Assembly (NCBI RefSeq): GCF_905163445.1
Contig: NC_053208.1
Location: 25,695,986-25,759,985 of the forward strand
Length of the DNA stretch: 64,000 nt
Reading direction: 5' to 3'
Origin: Pararge aegeria
Lineage: Eukaryota > Arthropoda > Insecta > Lepidoptera > Nymphalidae
How positions within the stretch are numbered: the stretch's first letter is position 1; each line of letters starts with the position of its first letter. This document shows, one piece after another, positions 34,258-45,329 of the stretch. The notes below the pieces were generated by a model, which was given only the letters and a program-made list of their open reading frames with translations, was not told the DNA's origin and ran no database searches. A program made the translations under genes and the position numbers.

Positions 34258-34467
34258 ATGACTGTCAAAGCAGGCATCAGCGGCGACGAAGAGGATAAAG
34301 CGTTGGATTCGACACCGATTTTTCGATTCGAGCGGACTTATCAGCAGGATCCTGTCAATTTCCCACAAGGCTGGCACCAACGAGCGCGGCCCTATTCAAA
34401 AGTGCTGGAAAAGAAGTCCAGGTGGCAGAGTTTACCTGTGAGGAAAAGCCGGGGCAAGGTGGCGTAG
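34258..34467 (+). other. Orphan 69-residue frame, probably not a gene
   Basis: MTVKAGISGDEEDKALDSTP and a basic C-terminus. Composition is somewhat GC-richer than the flanks, which hints at a mobile-element coding remnant. No motif or splice site supports it. Confidence 0.2.
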
Positions 34468-34769
34468 CCTCGAGAATCCGAAACCCCCGATTGGCCTAGG
34501 ACAAACGGAGAAAACCAATAAGTTAAAATATACTTTTGCAAGAAATGATATAATGAAGTCGATTAATGATCGCTACAAGATATGCGTATGGCTCAAGTTA
34601 GAACTCTTTAGATAAAGCTGTTTTTTGTGATTGGAGAGAAACCCGTGCACCCACCCACCCAACAGTGGGTGAAAGGGAAATTCATATATACCCGTAAACC
34701 CATCGCGCAAGGTTACAAAGGGGATGTGTTGGGATTGACTAAAACAGCTACCTACTTTGATGTTCCATA

Positions 34770-35020
34770 ATAAATAATAAATAAATAATAAATACACACA
34801 TCGCCCTTTAGCCCCAATTTAAGCGTAACTTGTGTTATGGGTACTAAGATGACTGATGAATATTTTTATATATAATATACATAAATTCTTAGAATATACA
34901 TATAAACACCCAGCACTGAAAAACATTCATGCTCATCACACAAACATTTTCCAGTAGTGGGAATCGAACCCAAGGCCTTGGACTCAGAAAGCAGGGTCGC
35001 TGCAAACTGCGCCAATCGGC
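34770..35020 (-). mobile_element. SINE of the second tRNA-derived family, minus strand, with A-rich tail
   Basis: On minus: GATTGGCGCAGTTTGCAGCG and GGTTCGATTCCCACTACTGG (A and B boxes), GATGAGCATGAATGTTTTTC, then TCATCAGTCATCTTAGTACC, ending in ATTTATT repeats. The best copy of this family here. Confidence 0.85.
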
Positions 35021-35233
35021 AAATCAATAATGATCGAATTACATTAAAAACAGTAGTTTAATTTCAATTTTAAATCAACATGAGTTTCCCATCATACCTG
35101 ACAAGCTAATTTATGATCCTATAACATTTAATCTGACTTAGTTTTATCAGAACCACTGTTGAATATTTAAGTTTCATAATGTTCATAAATTCCTTTTAGG
35201 CTTTCAACTTATAATTAAACTATTCGCTTTCAG

Positions 35234-35355
35234 GGTCGTCTATCGCCCGAGGCGCATTTGCTGGTACTAAAGGCACCTTTCCATGTGAACTCAGTGTAGA
35301 GATTGGGATGTCATTCAACTGACCAATTGAATAGCTTCATTTTCCGGGGAAAACG
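35234..35355 (+). repeat. Exon-like module, type A, copy 1
   Basis: The 122-base block between TTTCAG and CG|GTATAC reads GGGTCGTCTATCGCCCGAGG at its start. All forward frames contain stops. It is flanked by the same upstream and downstream spacers as the other modules. Part of the roughly 1.6-kb tandem unit. Confidence 0.55.
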
Positions 35356-35689
35356 GTATACATATAATGTATTTTATTATTTTTAACTTACTTGCACTAT
35401 TGTATCCTAACGCTTGGCATTAACGCATGAAATGTATGAACTTATGTCAATTACGTAAGTAATCCTAATAAACCTCACTGATCTGCTTGTCAGTATGATT
35501 GACTACGGAACACGAAGACCTGAAGTCGATTCCAAGATAATGCTAAAAATTTTAAACAGAAGACTTTTCTGTTAAGCAATTCGCTGTACAAGCTCAATGT
35601 TACTTAATTATCTCGCGCAGTGAGTTAAAGCCATCGGCCCAAGAATTATCTATTATGTATGTATATATTATGATTATATGTATTTAATT

Positions 35690-35895
35690 TAATTGTATCA
35701 CCAGTTGCACTATTCCATTTTCCCTAACCTAATTCTCTACCATTAAGGGTTATCCGGAGGAGATCGCTTAAAGCGATAAGACCGCCTTTGCGCATCTTTT
35801 ATATATATTTTATTTTTTTGTTATTTCTTGTTTTCATTTTAATTTGTGCAATAGACTTTATCTATCTATCTATCTATCTATTTATCTATCTTGAG
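35690..35895 (+). mobile_element. LINE 3' end with TATC microsatellite
   Basis: TATCCGGAGGAGATCGCTTA and AAGCGATAAGACCGCCTTTG form the GATCGCTTAAAGCGAT hairpin typical of a common lepidopteran LINE tail. A CTAT repeat follows at 35862-35892. Confidence 0.6.
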
Positions 35896-36099
35896 ATTTG
35901 ATAATAAGTAGCAAGCTGATTTCTACTAAACTCTAATTGTTCTCTTGTAGAAGTTAACTTACTTGCACTAATGAACGTTAATAGCTAACTTATGTTGTCA
36001 TTTATTCTGACTTTCATATATCAGATCCACCACAAATATTCGTTTTCAGAATTTTATTTAAGGCTTAAGGCTTCAGGCTGTTAAACTTCTCAATTTCAG

Positions 36100-36203
36100 G
36101 TTTGTCCATTTTCGCCAGAGGATAGTGCTATGTCTGCATCATTTGCTGGAGGTAAAGCGGCCTTTCCTGACCAACTTGATAGCTTCATTTTCTTGTGGAA
36201 ACG
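36100..36203 (+). CDS. Exon-like module, type B, copy 1 (open)
   Basis: The 104-base block follows CTTCTCAATTTCAG and ends AAACG|GTACTA. One frame is open: VCPFSPEDSAMSASFAGGKA then AFPDQLDSFIFLWK. The same frame is open in the copy at 38034, with no insertions or deletions between the two. Entry phase 0, exit after two codon bases. The protein is not recognised, and neighbouring type A modules are not open, so this may be a relic. Confidence 0.4.
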
Positions 36204-36852
36204 GTACTAATAGCTTGTTTTTTCATTCTAAACTTACGTGCACTCCTGTATCTAAACATACTTTTGGCATTAGTGCATGGTTAATGGTTAATTTTTTATA
36301 GCTCAAATTAAATTGTTAAAAACATTTTTTCTTAATCCCGTACCGAAAATTTAGATTTCTATCGAGCGCCATCTGCATATCCCAACTCTTACATCTATGT
36401 CTTTGTTTTCTTTACGCTGCATAAGGTTCAGGTGGTTGTTTAGTTGGACGCTGGATGGCGCTAACATCGAAGTTTGAGTGGCGCTAGTATCACTTTCGTC
36501 ATATCCCAGCCCCATATATATTTCTTGTATCTTTATAAAACTCTTCATGTACGAGCTTTCTTCGCTTAGGGTTATCAAATTTCGTGCAATAACATATATA
36601 CAATAACATAACATATATAATATTTCGCGGTTAACAATTTGCACGTTGTACCACCTAATACGCGAGTTTCGACTAAACTTAATTAATCTCTTCTAAGAGA
36701 AAGAGGGGTTGTGACTTTAGTGATATGGGGGGATTAGTAAGCGGAACACGTATCTAACGCATATTAGTATTTCATATTACATTCGAATATTAAGGTTTCC
36801 TAAATTTCATAATTTTCATTTAGGCTTTAAACTTTTAACTTTTCGGTTTCAG

Positions 36853-36976
36853 GGTCGTCTATTATCGCCCGAGGCGCATGTGCTGATACTAAATGCACCT
36901 TTCATCGGAACTCAGTAAAGAGATTGGGATGTCATTCAACTGCTAAATTAAATAGCTTCATTTTCTGGGGAAAACG
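36853..36976 (+). repeat. Exon-like module, type A, copy 2
   Basis: 124 bases from GGTCGTCTATTATCGCCCGA to AAAACG|GTAAAT, closely similar to 35234-35355 with its spacers. Stops in all frames. Confidence 0.55.
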
Positions 36977-37567
36977 GTAAATAATATTTTTTATTATTTT
37001 TAACTTACTTGCACTTTTGTATCCTCACGCTTGGCATTAACGCATGAAATTTATGAACTTATGTCAATTAAGTAAGTAATCCTAATAAACCTCACTGATC
37101 TGCTTGTCAGTATGATTGACTACGGAACACGAAGACCTGAAGTCGATTCCAAGATTACGCTAAAAATGTAAACAGAAGACTTTTCTGGTACAAAAATTTC
37201 AGTACCAGCTCGGTGTTACTAAATTGGCTCGTGCAGTACGTTAAAGCCATCGGTCCATGCTACTTATTATCTCTAACATTCGATAATAACTATCAAGCTA
37301 GTTTAGACTAAACTCTGAATTGCTCTCTCTTTTGTGACTACAGTTATATAGTGGGATTAATAAGCTGAAGACGTACCTGACGCATCTTAGCATTTCATAT
37401 TACTTTCGATAGGTTCGTAGTTGAATCTTGAGAATAATATTCAGGTAAACCAAACAAAAATGGTAATACATTATTGTAGATATATTGACTAAGGACATGA
37501 CTACAATATATGAATGATAAATTAATGTAAGTCTTATATATGTATAATTGATAACCGGATAAATGCC

Positions 37568-37826
37568 GAAGCTCTGATAGCCTAGTAGTTAGGGCTTTGG
37601 CAATCTACTTTTATGTTGTTATGATCGTTTTTAATAAAAGCAATTAAAATATCTCTTGCTTTGCCGGCGACGGAAAATATCCTAAGGAACCTCCATGCCT
37701 AAGGGTTCTCCATAACGCTGCCAATGGCTTGTGTGCGTAGTGAACTACTGCCAAAATCCTTCTTATTCTGAGGGGAGATCCGAGCCCTGTAGTGTGCCGG
37801 TAATGGGGTGTTAATAGTGATGATAA
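37568..37826 (+). mobile_element. SINE copy inserted in the module array
   Basis: Head GCTCTGATAGCCTAGTAGTT, body AATTAAAATATCTCTTGCTT, AGGGTTCTCCATAACGCTGC, GGGAGATCCGAGCCCTGTAG. It accounts for the longer spacing between the second pair of modules. Confidence 0.7.
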
Positions 37827-38033
37827 ATAACCAATTGGTGCTCGTTATTGTACTATAATATTTAAGTTGATATTTAATTGTTAACTACAAGATATATGAC
37901 AAGCAAATTTATGTTGACATTTATTCTGACTTACATATATACGACGAAGGCCCACCATATATATTCGTTTTCCGAATATTATTTAATGCTTCTATCTATC
38001 TATATAGGCTATCATTTAACTTCTCAATTTCAG

Positions 38034-38137
38034 GTTTGTCCATTTTCGCCCGAAGATATTGCGATTTTTGAATCATTTGCTGGTACTATGGCTGCCTTTC
38101 CTGACCAAATGGATAGCTTCATTTTCTGGTGGAAACG
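38034..38137 (+). CDS. Exon-like module, type B, copy 2 (open)
   Basis: The 104-base block after CTTCTCAATTTCAG ends GGAAACG|GTACATA. The open frame reads VCPFSPEDIAIFESFAGTMA then AFPDQMDSFIFWWK. Against copy 1 there are about as many amino-acid-changing as unchanged codons and no gaps, so the sequence evolves fast but keeps its frame. Splice signals are seen; expression is not shown. Confidence 0.4.
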
Positions 38138-38441
38138 GTACATAATAGCTTGTTTTTTCATTCTAAACTGACGTGCACTCCTGTATCTAAACATACGTTT
38201 GGCATTAGTGCAAGGTTTTTTTTATTCTTCAAATTAAATAGTCACAAACATTTTTTTCGTAATCACGTACCAAAGATTTAGATTTCAATCGAGCGCCATC
38301 TGCATATCCCAACGCTTACTTTTATGTCAATGTTTTCTTTACGCTGCATAACGTTCAGGTAGTTGTTTGGTTGGTCGCTGGATGACGCTAACATCAAAGT
38401 TTGAGTGGCGCTAGTATCACTTTCGTCATATCCCAGCCCCA

Positions 38442-38640
38442 TCTTTATATATATATTTCTTGTGTGCGTGTGTATGTCACTGAACTCCTCCTAAACGGCC
38501 GGACCGAGTTGCTGGAGGTGGCGATAGATGGCGGAAAAAGTATATCGCACACAAGTATGTCGCGCTATCGTTTGGTTCTTTAGAAACCCGTATATAGCGT
38601 GTCGAAGCTTTCATTTGTGACTACTCCTGGCGGACACTCA
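38442..38640 (+). mobile_element. Helitron, 5' end kept
   Basis: A|TCTTTATATATATATTTCTT, then CACTGAACTCCTCCTAAACG, then GGCGATAGATGGCGGAAAAA. It is the longer form of the 105-bp element at 18749. The CTAG end is not found. Confidence 0.55.
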
Positions 38641-38856
38641 GTAACGGCTCGGTATATGATAATAATTTTTGGAAAATCATATTTTCTCTAGAATATATGA
38701 TTTATATAAATTTCATCACGTACTCTAATGACTAATACCTAACGCCGTACGCCTGATCACCGCTGATGATGGAGAAAGAAAAGTATACCATAAATACTTC
38801 TTCGTAGTAGTTGTAGGTCCATACTCCAAGACCTCACGCAGCAATGGGATATGAAT

Positions 38857-39369
38857 TAATATTATAAATGCGAAAATATATCTGTTTGTTTGCTACCTAT
38901 GTACAACGGATGCACTGATCTTAATGAAATTTGGCATGCATGTAGCTGACATCCTGGAGATGGACAAAGGATAACATTTTGGTCACGCTTAATTATTTTT
39001 AGTAATTTGTCATAGGGAATTAAAAGCTGTATTGGTAAGAAGGAACTGTATAAGATCCACGAGAAGTTTGTTTGTATGTTATTTGGGACTAACAGTTGGT
39101 TCGACTATAGATCGAAAATCTTTACGTTACTAAAAAATATTTCAATGAGTTTTAGAGAAATAGCCTGCGTTTATCAGGATCAGCATCTGGTGAAAATGAG
39201 GGTAAATTTTATTTTCAAGAAATAATAGATTTACCTACATCAATAACTACCGGTAATATTGAAAAAATGTTAAAGAAAGCTGTAAAAAAATGTACTCTGT
39301 ATGCTGCGCTCCGTAGTTTTTTCGGGTAGAACCACAGGGTGTACCCTGTGGTTCCACCTAGCTAGCTAG
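38857..39369 (+). mobile_element. Non-autonomous Helitron ending in a strong hairpin
   Basis: TAATATTATAAATGCGAAAA near the start and TGAAATTTGGCATGCATG. It ends with GAACCACAGGGTGTACCCTG and completed complement (hairpin 39331-39356), then CACCTAGCTAG. The next base starts another Helitron. Confidence 0.7.
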
Positions 39370-39655
39370 TCCCTATCCCTATCCCTATCCCTATAATATT
39401 ATAAATGTCAATGTAAGTTTGTTTGTTACGCTTTCACGCAAAAACTACCTAACCGAACCTCATGAAACTTTGTACACATAATCTTGAAAGTGTTAGAAGT
39501 AATATAGGATACTTTTTATCCCGACAATAAGCTAGGTTCCTTTGGGAGAGGGGACGAAAGTGTTTGACGACATTACACCATAACTCCGACAAATTATAAA
39601 CGAATTAAATAATTATTTTTGTACTATAGAGGTTATAATATGTGTTAATATAAGC
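39370..39655 (+). mobile_element. Helitron, 5' part, with expanded TCCCTA terminus
   Basis: Starts with four TCCCTA units, then TAATATTATAAATGTCAATG and the same body as 46776 (GGGAGAGGGGACGAAAGTGT). It loses similarity near 39655 before any CTAG. Confidence 0.7.
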
Positions 39656-40004
39656 TATGTTCAGTATATCTCTATTCCATATTCATATGTCTCCAGCAGC
39701 GTTCATCCTGATGCGATATGCGAATAAAGTCACGGACAAAACATACCTAATATTTACTCGATGCGCTTAAAACCCCAATTTTAAAACAATGCAAATTGAT
39801 ACACTAATAAACGTAGGTGTTAATACCTACGATCTTTCTAAATTTCCCAGTTTATAGACTTTCCAAAGAATTTATATTTACTCGATATGATTTAACGACC
39901 GATCATTTTTAGAACAGTGTGAACGCAATGCTAATTTCAATAAAAGCTATAACTCGGTTAACCTTAGACTAGCTATAAACCATCGCAATTATCATAATCA
40001 AGTC

Positions 40005-40207
40005 AAACGATGGACGGACATTGCCCACTGCTGGACATAGGTGTTTTGTAGAGAGTTTTAAACTTGTGCCGCTTGTCCTGCGGCTCCCTACGGCTCGTTT
40101 GATGTCGACAACCTTGTCGGAGTCCACCAACGCTGCGTGGACTTATGAGAGCTCGCTATTCCAGCACCTTGGAAACCCAGCGTCGATCGGTTCTCCTAAC
40201 AAAGCTG
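40005..40207 (-). pseudogene. RTE LINE 3' end, minus strand
   Basis: On minus: GGTTTCCAAGGTGCTGGAAT, GACTCCGACAAGGTTGTCGA, then CACCTATGTCCAGCAGTGGG, matching the ends at 31740 and 54700. Tail lost. Confidence 0.65.
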
Positions 40208-40544
40208 CCAAATACAATACTGTAAAAACTTATTAATTAATACAAAAAAACATGTACTAATTCGCATATTTGAATAAAGATACATTACTGATTCTGATTC
40301 ATTAAAGTGGAGCGGATTCGTCAAGTGATCAAAAATCTTATTCCACGTATTTGCGTTAAGGACGTTTTTTGCCGGCTAGGTTACCCCCTCCGGATCGTAC
40401 TATAAGGAACTTCGTTAAATTTTTTTATAATAAGAAGTGCCGTGTGGTAACGGAAGGTCAGAATACAGTGGTCAACCCTGTTTCCGCGGATGTCGTTCGA
40501 GACTACTTTGGGAACACAATGGATAACGATAAATGAGAAATGAA

Positions 40545-40680
40545 AAAAAAAGCAATCTGCTGAGTTTCTTGCCGGCTCTTCTCGGTAGTAAATAGCTGTA
40601 GATCTAAACCTACATTTACAGTGACCCGTTGGGAGAGGCCTCGCCAGCTGTGGGTTGTTATATATTTTATTATATGTGTT
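40545..40680 (+). mobile_element. LINE 3' region
   Basis: AGCAATCTGCTGAGTTTCTT, then GCCGGCTCTTCTCGGTAGTA, the plus-strand form of the block on minus at 30215. Followed by AT-rich DNA. Confidence 0.5.
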
Positions 40681-41027
40681 ATTTTAAATTCTTAAACAGA
40701 CGGATAATTTATATTTCTTTGTCATAAAATGTTGTACCTACGAAAAGACCTCAATTTCATAACAATGAAAATTAAACCATTCTCTCTAATTAGGTACGGT
40801 TCATTTAACGGTGAATCGTCTACATAAACAGATGTGAATCACTGCTTATTTGCAACGTAAACATTACAAGTTCGAGCGAGATTTCGCCCCAAAAAATGCT
40901 AACTAAAACTTATATTTTTAACCCAATTCAAAAATAGAAGTAGCTTCGCAATTATTCACTTTTATTATTTTTTATGTTTGCTTCCTCTGAACTTTGTCAT
41001 TTGTCAACCGATATTGACGTACGTGAA

Positions 41028-41300
41028 GCAGTGATAGCGTAGTCATTAGGACTTCTCAGAACTTCACTTTTTCTGAGTTATTTGCTTTTTGAACAACTCT
41101 AATATCATACCGGTGAAGTAAAACATCGTAAGGAAATCTGCAGAAGTCTCAGAGTTCTCCATAATGTTCTCAAAGGGTGTAAAGTCCATCAATCCGCACT
41201 AAGCCAGCGTGGTGAACTACGGCCTACGCCCTTCTCATTGTGGGAGGAGACCCGTGCCCTGTAGTGGGCCGTTAATGGGTTAATATGATGATGATGACAT
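41028..41300 (+). mobile_element. SINE copy
   Basis: Head GCAGTGATAGCGTAGTCATT, then AGTTCTCCATAATGTTCTCA, GCCAGCGTGGTGAACTACGG, GGAGGAGACCCGTGCCC and an ATGATGATGATGA tail. Confidence 0.75.
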
Positions 41301-42346
41301 ACAAATAACGAGATACAACAAATATCAAAGTAGGGAAGGTGCGTATTTATTATATCAGGTTTATTCACTAGGTATTTGTTTGCAAGTACGGCAACCAGGG
41401 AGCCGACTTTCAAAATATTTAGGTTTAGGTTAAAAGACATTTAGTCCCATAAAAGACCTAAGTAATGTAAGTGTAGATAGGAAACTTAGTTTTCTATAAT
41501 AAATTAATACACTTCGCCATTAGACTAAACTAAATTCAATTTTACTATTATCTACTCATTCAATGTATTCGTCTTTAAATTTATTGGTATTACTTAATAT
41601 ATGAGAAGCTAATTTATCTTATTAATGTTATTGTAAATACGATAATAGTCCTTAATCACAATGTGTCACGGGTCAATTTTCTATATTTTTATTACTTCTA
41701 CCACTTGACTTCGAAGAATTTTATTTTGCGTGCGATAATGCGCCATATTTGTAAATGGCAAGGGGACAATTTAGTATAAAGGTAAAGGGACAATTTAATT
41801 TTTTACTAGTAGGACTTTTTTTTTCACTTTAATGTATTTTTGAGAACGAGGTGATGATCTTTATTTGTAATGGTCATACGTACGATTTAGTATGAAAATA
41901 TAAAAAAAAAGATAATGCTATACATTAGTGTGACCGAAAATGATAGGTACTTTGAATGTATTTGAATCCTGGTTTTTGGCACTGGTAATTTTCGAAGGAC
42001 GTATTCTGCAAGCCCTGGTACTCTATTTCACTTATACATATACTTAGTAGACAGTAGGATAGCTACTGTTATAGAGTATAATAATCCCCAAGTCCACAAA
42101 TTGTAGATTAGGGCACAAAAATACTACTTGTGTTCGACAGACTTTCTTATCAGAAGGCTACCAAGATATTAGACGGCACGCTATTATACGTTTCGAGTGA
42201 ACACAACGATACCGTGTATTTTTTCCGACACAGCGACATCTATTGATGGTTATGACTACTAAACTTTCATGTACGTTGTCAACTAAGACTCAAGTATAGT
42301 AGATAATAATATTACTACTAAATATCATTACTAGCCATATTATTCC

Positions 42347-42473
42347 TCAAAGGTGTGTGAATTTCACCAATCCGCACGGGGCCACCGTGGTGGACTAAGG
42401 CCTTAACATATTTTCATTGAAGGCCCGTGCTCTGCATGGGGCTGCAATGGGTTGATATGGTGATGATGATGAA
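42347..42473 (+). mobile_element. SINE copy, 3' half
   Basis: CCTCAAAGGTGTGTGAATTT, CACCAATCCGCACGGGGCCA, GGTGGACTAAGGCCTTAACA, then a GATGATGATGA tail. Confidence 0.75.
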
Positions 42474-42607
42474 TATTATACCTCAACCAGCAGAATATAG
42501 CATGGGGTACCAAAGTAAAACTTTACAGTTTACACCTGCAGTAAACTCTTTGGTGATCTGTGCGAGAAATCTTCCATGAAGTCGTTGTAGTGGGGGTTCA
42601 TTTTGGT

Positions 42608-42621
42608 TGCTTAAGTTATTG
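42608..42621. repeat. Left target-site duplication of the GC-rich LINE
   Basis: TGCTTAAGTTATTG, identical to 45330-45343. A base or two of overlap with the element ends is possible. Confidence 0.8.
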
Positions 42622-42940
42622 ACTCGAATCTTCCTCGGAGTCCCATATGGGGCTCGGGGTAACCGCTCAGGGCAATGGCCCTTTTCGGTAGTAGCATCGC
42701 CGTCTGCAACTACAGACGGGTCACTTGGTGGGACCGTTGGGTCCGTGGTGTCGAGTCCGGGGAAAAAGTCGCGGCAGCGCGATCAAGCCTGCGTTATGAC
42801 GCGGCGATCAGCGGTGCTGCGGCGACTTGGTATGTCCTGGGTGGGGCTTGCGCCCGCCGCTCAGCGAGGTCGAGCTTGCCAATGTGCATTGGCAAGCGCC
42901 CGTCAGCCAGCGGCGAGGAAGCGTTTGGAAGTCCAAGTGG

Positions 42941-43249
42941 TCACGTAGCTCTCATGGGGCGCTCCGTAGACAGCGCGTCTTCGTCCGCCACTCGAAGACG
43001 CCTGTCTTGCAAAGAGGTGCCCACAGTCTTGACTATTCGACGGGGAATAGTCGACGTGGGCAGCTCATACATGGGGCCGGTATACCAGACGCGATCGAGA
43101 GACTCGGCACGGGAACCGAACTGCTCGTCGCGTGGCTGAAGGTGCAGCGTGGTGTCCACTGGACGCTGGAAGAGCAGACTCTGTGTGGGACGGGCTTTTT
43201 GTGTAGAAAGCCTGTCGGCGTTCCAGTAGGCGATGGGGAGCTCAGCCAT
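42941..43249 (-). pseudogene. Start of ORF2 (endonuclease N-terminus), then non-homologous
   Basis: ATG at 43249 overlaps the ORF1 stop in ATGGCTGA, an 8-base overlap of the kind used for termination-reinitiation in LINEs. The first residues MAELPIAYWNADRLS fit the opening strand of the apurinic-type endonuclease (xxIAxWNAxGLS). After about 20 residues the similarity ends: no catalytic endonuclease motifs, no reverse transcriptase. The frame stays open for 102 residues by chance or after a deletion. Confidence 0.55.
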
Positions 43250-44987
43250 TGCAGAGCTCCATGATGCATTCCAGGATGAGCGGGACTGGGTCGCGCTGCT
43301 CCTGGATTGCCATCAGCACCTCGTTTAGGGTCCCAATGATCCTGGTTAGTCTGGGGTCCAAGTGCCCGCGGGCCGGCTGGGCTGCCGGCTGCGGGACCTC
43401 CACTCGCTTCGCCTTCGTCCCCCTTTCGGGGGCAGCGACCACGGTGGGCTTGGACGGTTCGTTGCGCGGCAGCACGGAAGGCGGTGCCGTCGTAGAGGAA
43501 GACGAAGGTGGCACTGTCGCAGGCGACGTGGATGGCATGCTCTTCTTACGGGCTTGGGCACGCTTGCCCCGTTTACGTCGGCGCTTGCTGCCCGGAGGAC
43601 GGCCCGGCCGGTTGGCGGCGGCCGTCAGCGAGCCGGGTGCGTCGGCTTCGGCATGAAGCGTGGCGGCGGTGCGCGCAATGGTGCCTGCTCGGCGATTTCG
43701 GTTCTCCTTTCGGAAAACCGGGCAGGCAGCATTGTTTGCGGTATGCGCCTCCCCGCAGTTAGCGCAGGTTGGTGGCTCCTCCCGGGGTCTAGGGCAGTCT
43801 CTTGCTGGGTGGCTCTCACCGCACCGCACACAGGCAATGGGCCTATGGCAATTGTGCGACGAGTGCCGGAATTATTGGCAGCGATGGCATTGGGCGGGCC
43901 CCTTCCTGCCGCGCCATGCCTCGATGATAACACCGGGCATACAGAGGAGCTCGCGCACCTCATATATGCCCGGGATGGCCTCCGGTGTTCGCTTCAGCTG
44001 CGCGAACATGAGGCAGCCTGGTCTGCCTGGGCGGGCGGGGATGGCACGCACGTGCTCTGGCACAAACCCGAGCTCGCGCAGTTCCTCCTCCACTAGTGCC
44101 GGGTCCGTGTCAGCCGGCAGGCCACGAATCGCGACCTTAAGGCTTCGCTCGGCGGGCAGCGAGTAGCAGAACCAGGAGATGGTGCTGGTGCTCTCCAGCT
44201 GCGTGAGGTAGCGCTGGATCAGCCGAAACTCCTGATCCGACTTCGGTAGGAAATGGACCCCCTTGCCGAATGGGCGTCCGTTCGGTGTGTGTCCGAGGAG
44301 TCTCTTGAGCTCCCGGAAGTGCTGGGGCCAGTCCGGCAATGCTTCCACGATGAGCGGAGGGTAGCGGACGGTGGCCTTCGGTGCGCTGCTGACATCTATT
44401 GTGACAGTGGGAGCGCTGGTTGGGACAGCAGAGGTTGCTGCCGTGGCATTGGTGGTGCCGGCGGATGCCGCACCTGTTTTCTTCGCGGCTGTTGCCGCGT
44501 ACGAAGGGCCTGGGGACGAGGATTCGTCCATTGGGGAACTCGGCGATATTACTGGCATGTTTCTTGCAGTAAATGCCGCCGGGGTTTTCTCAATTCTCCT
44601 TGGTGGCGGAAACGGGAAGCGCCCCACCGCAATATCCATTTGCGGGGCGATGAGGCGCGGGGACGGAGTCGGCACAGCGGTTCTTGCCTGTGCCGTGGGA
44701 CGCCCCCCACGTGTCAGCTTTCTTGAAGGGGTCGGCGAGAGGCTGAGCGGGCTCGCATCAAAGGCCTCCTCACCGGCTCCGGAGGAAGGTCCGGCATCGG
44801 ACGGGAAGCCCGTGGGCTTCCTGGTTGCGCGGGCGGAGATTGTAGCATGGCCGGTCGCTATTATAGCATCCAGGCCAGCTTCGATTGCGGAGTTTGTTGA
44901 CCGCACGAACACCTTACGGCGGATCGCGCGCGGTCGGGTGACGCGCCGCTGGGATAGCGGCGGTGGGTTCGGCGTCGGCGGCGGCAT
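43242..44987 (-). pseudogene. Gag-like ORF1 with PRE_C2HC region and three CCHC zinc knuckles, one in-frame stop
   Basis: 581 codons from ATG at 44987 to TGA at 43242. Residues 1-200 are proline/serine/alanine-rich. About 275-345 match the PRE_C2HC region of Jockey-type gag (SLKVAIRGLPADTDPALVEE, then LCMPGVIIEAWRGRKGP). Three zinc knuckles follow: CX2CX4HX4C, CX2CX3HX4C and CX2CX3HX6C. A basic stretch (GSKRRRKRGKRAQARKK) and a 60-residue tail end it. A TAA at 43874-43872 replaces one codon inside the first knuckle; the frame is otherwise open on both sides. Gag in this clade packages the element RNA. A single change suggests a young copy. Confidence 0.8.
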
Positions 44988-45329
44988 AGTAGTCGAGGGC
45001 GCGTAAAACGCGGAGCGCGCGTCGTTCGACGCGGAAACGCGGGGTGCGAAGCGCGGGGCGCTCGACGCGGTACGCGGGGCGCTTCAACGCGGGGCGGAGC
45101 TGCCTGGACGTGGCCCGAGCAGCGGTGTCGGCACGCCAACCCCACCGACCCGGCCCCCGGGGCTTGCCGCTGGTGGCAGACCGGGAACCAGAATCGGGGA
45201 GGACTGACGCGTGAGTCCGAGCGCCGCCGCTGGACGCAATTGGTTCGGTAGGCAGTCGCAGTGACCGAACACTAGAACGGGCCCGAACGCCGGTGCATAG
45301 GTGTGCACGCGACGGCAGCCGAGCGCGTC
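44988..45329 (-). promoter_or_regulatory. Likely 5' untranslated/promoter region of the half-LINE
   Basis: Very GC-rich, without TATA box. It holds imperfect repeats of GCGTCGAGCGCCCCGCG-like units at about 45002-45100. The extreme end is shared with 21511-21575. Jockey-clade elements carry internal promoters in this position; promoter activity here is inferred only from position. Confidence 0.4.

Larger units (their letters stand above)
42622..45329 (-). mobile_element. Gag-only Jockey-clade retrotransposon (half-LINE)
   Basis: A GC-rich block, about 2.7 kb, flanked by a perfect 14-bp direct repeat. On minus, in order: a 5' untranslated region (45329-44988) that matches the fragment at 21511, ORF1/gag (44987-43242), the first about 20 codons of an ORF2 (43249 on), then about 600 bases without endonuclease or reverse transcriptase. 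It ends GAGGAAGATTCGAGT at the target copy, without a poly-A tail. The 3' part has hairpins, for example 42874-42897 (GCTTGCCAATG arms). Because both ends and the target copy are intact, the loss of ORF2 happened before this insertion, so the copy moved with enzymes from another element. Confidence 0.75.

Noticed and set aside
36351..36644. 97-residue minus frame
   Set aside because: It lies across module spacer; the matching spacer copies at 38270 and 49180 do not keep it.
43249..44096. Plus-strand reading frames of 135-244 residues in the GC-rich block
   Set aside because: They are antisense to the gag frame; composition is an effect of high G+C and the minus frame carries the zinc knuckles.
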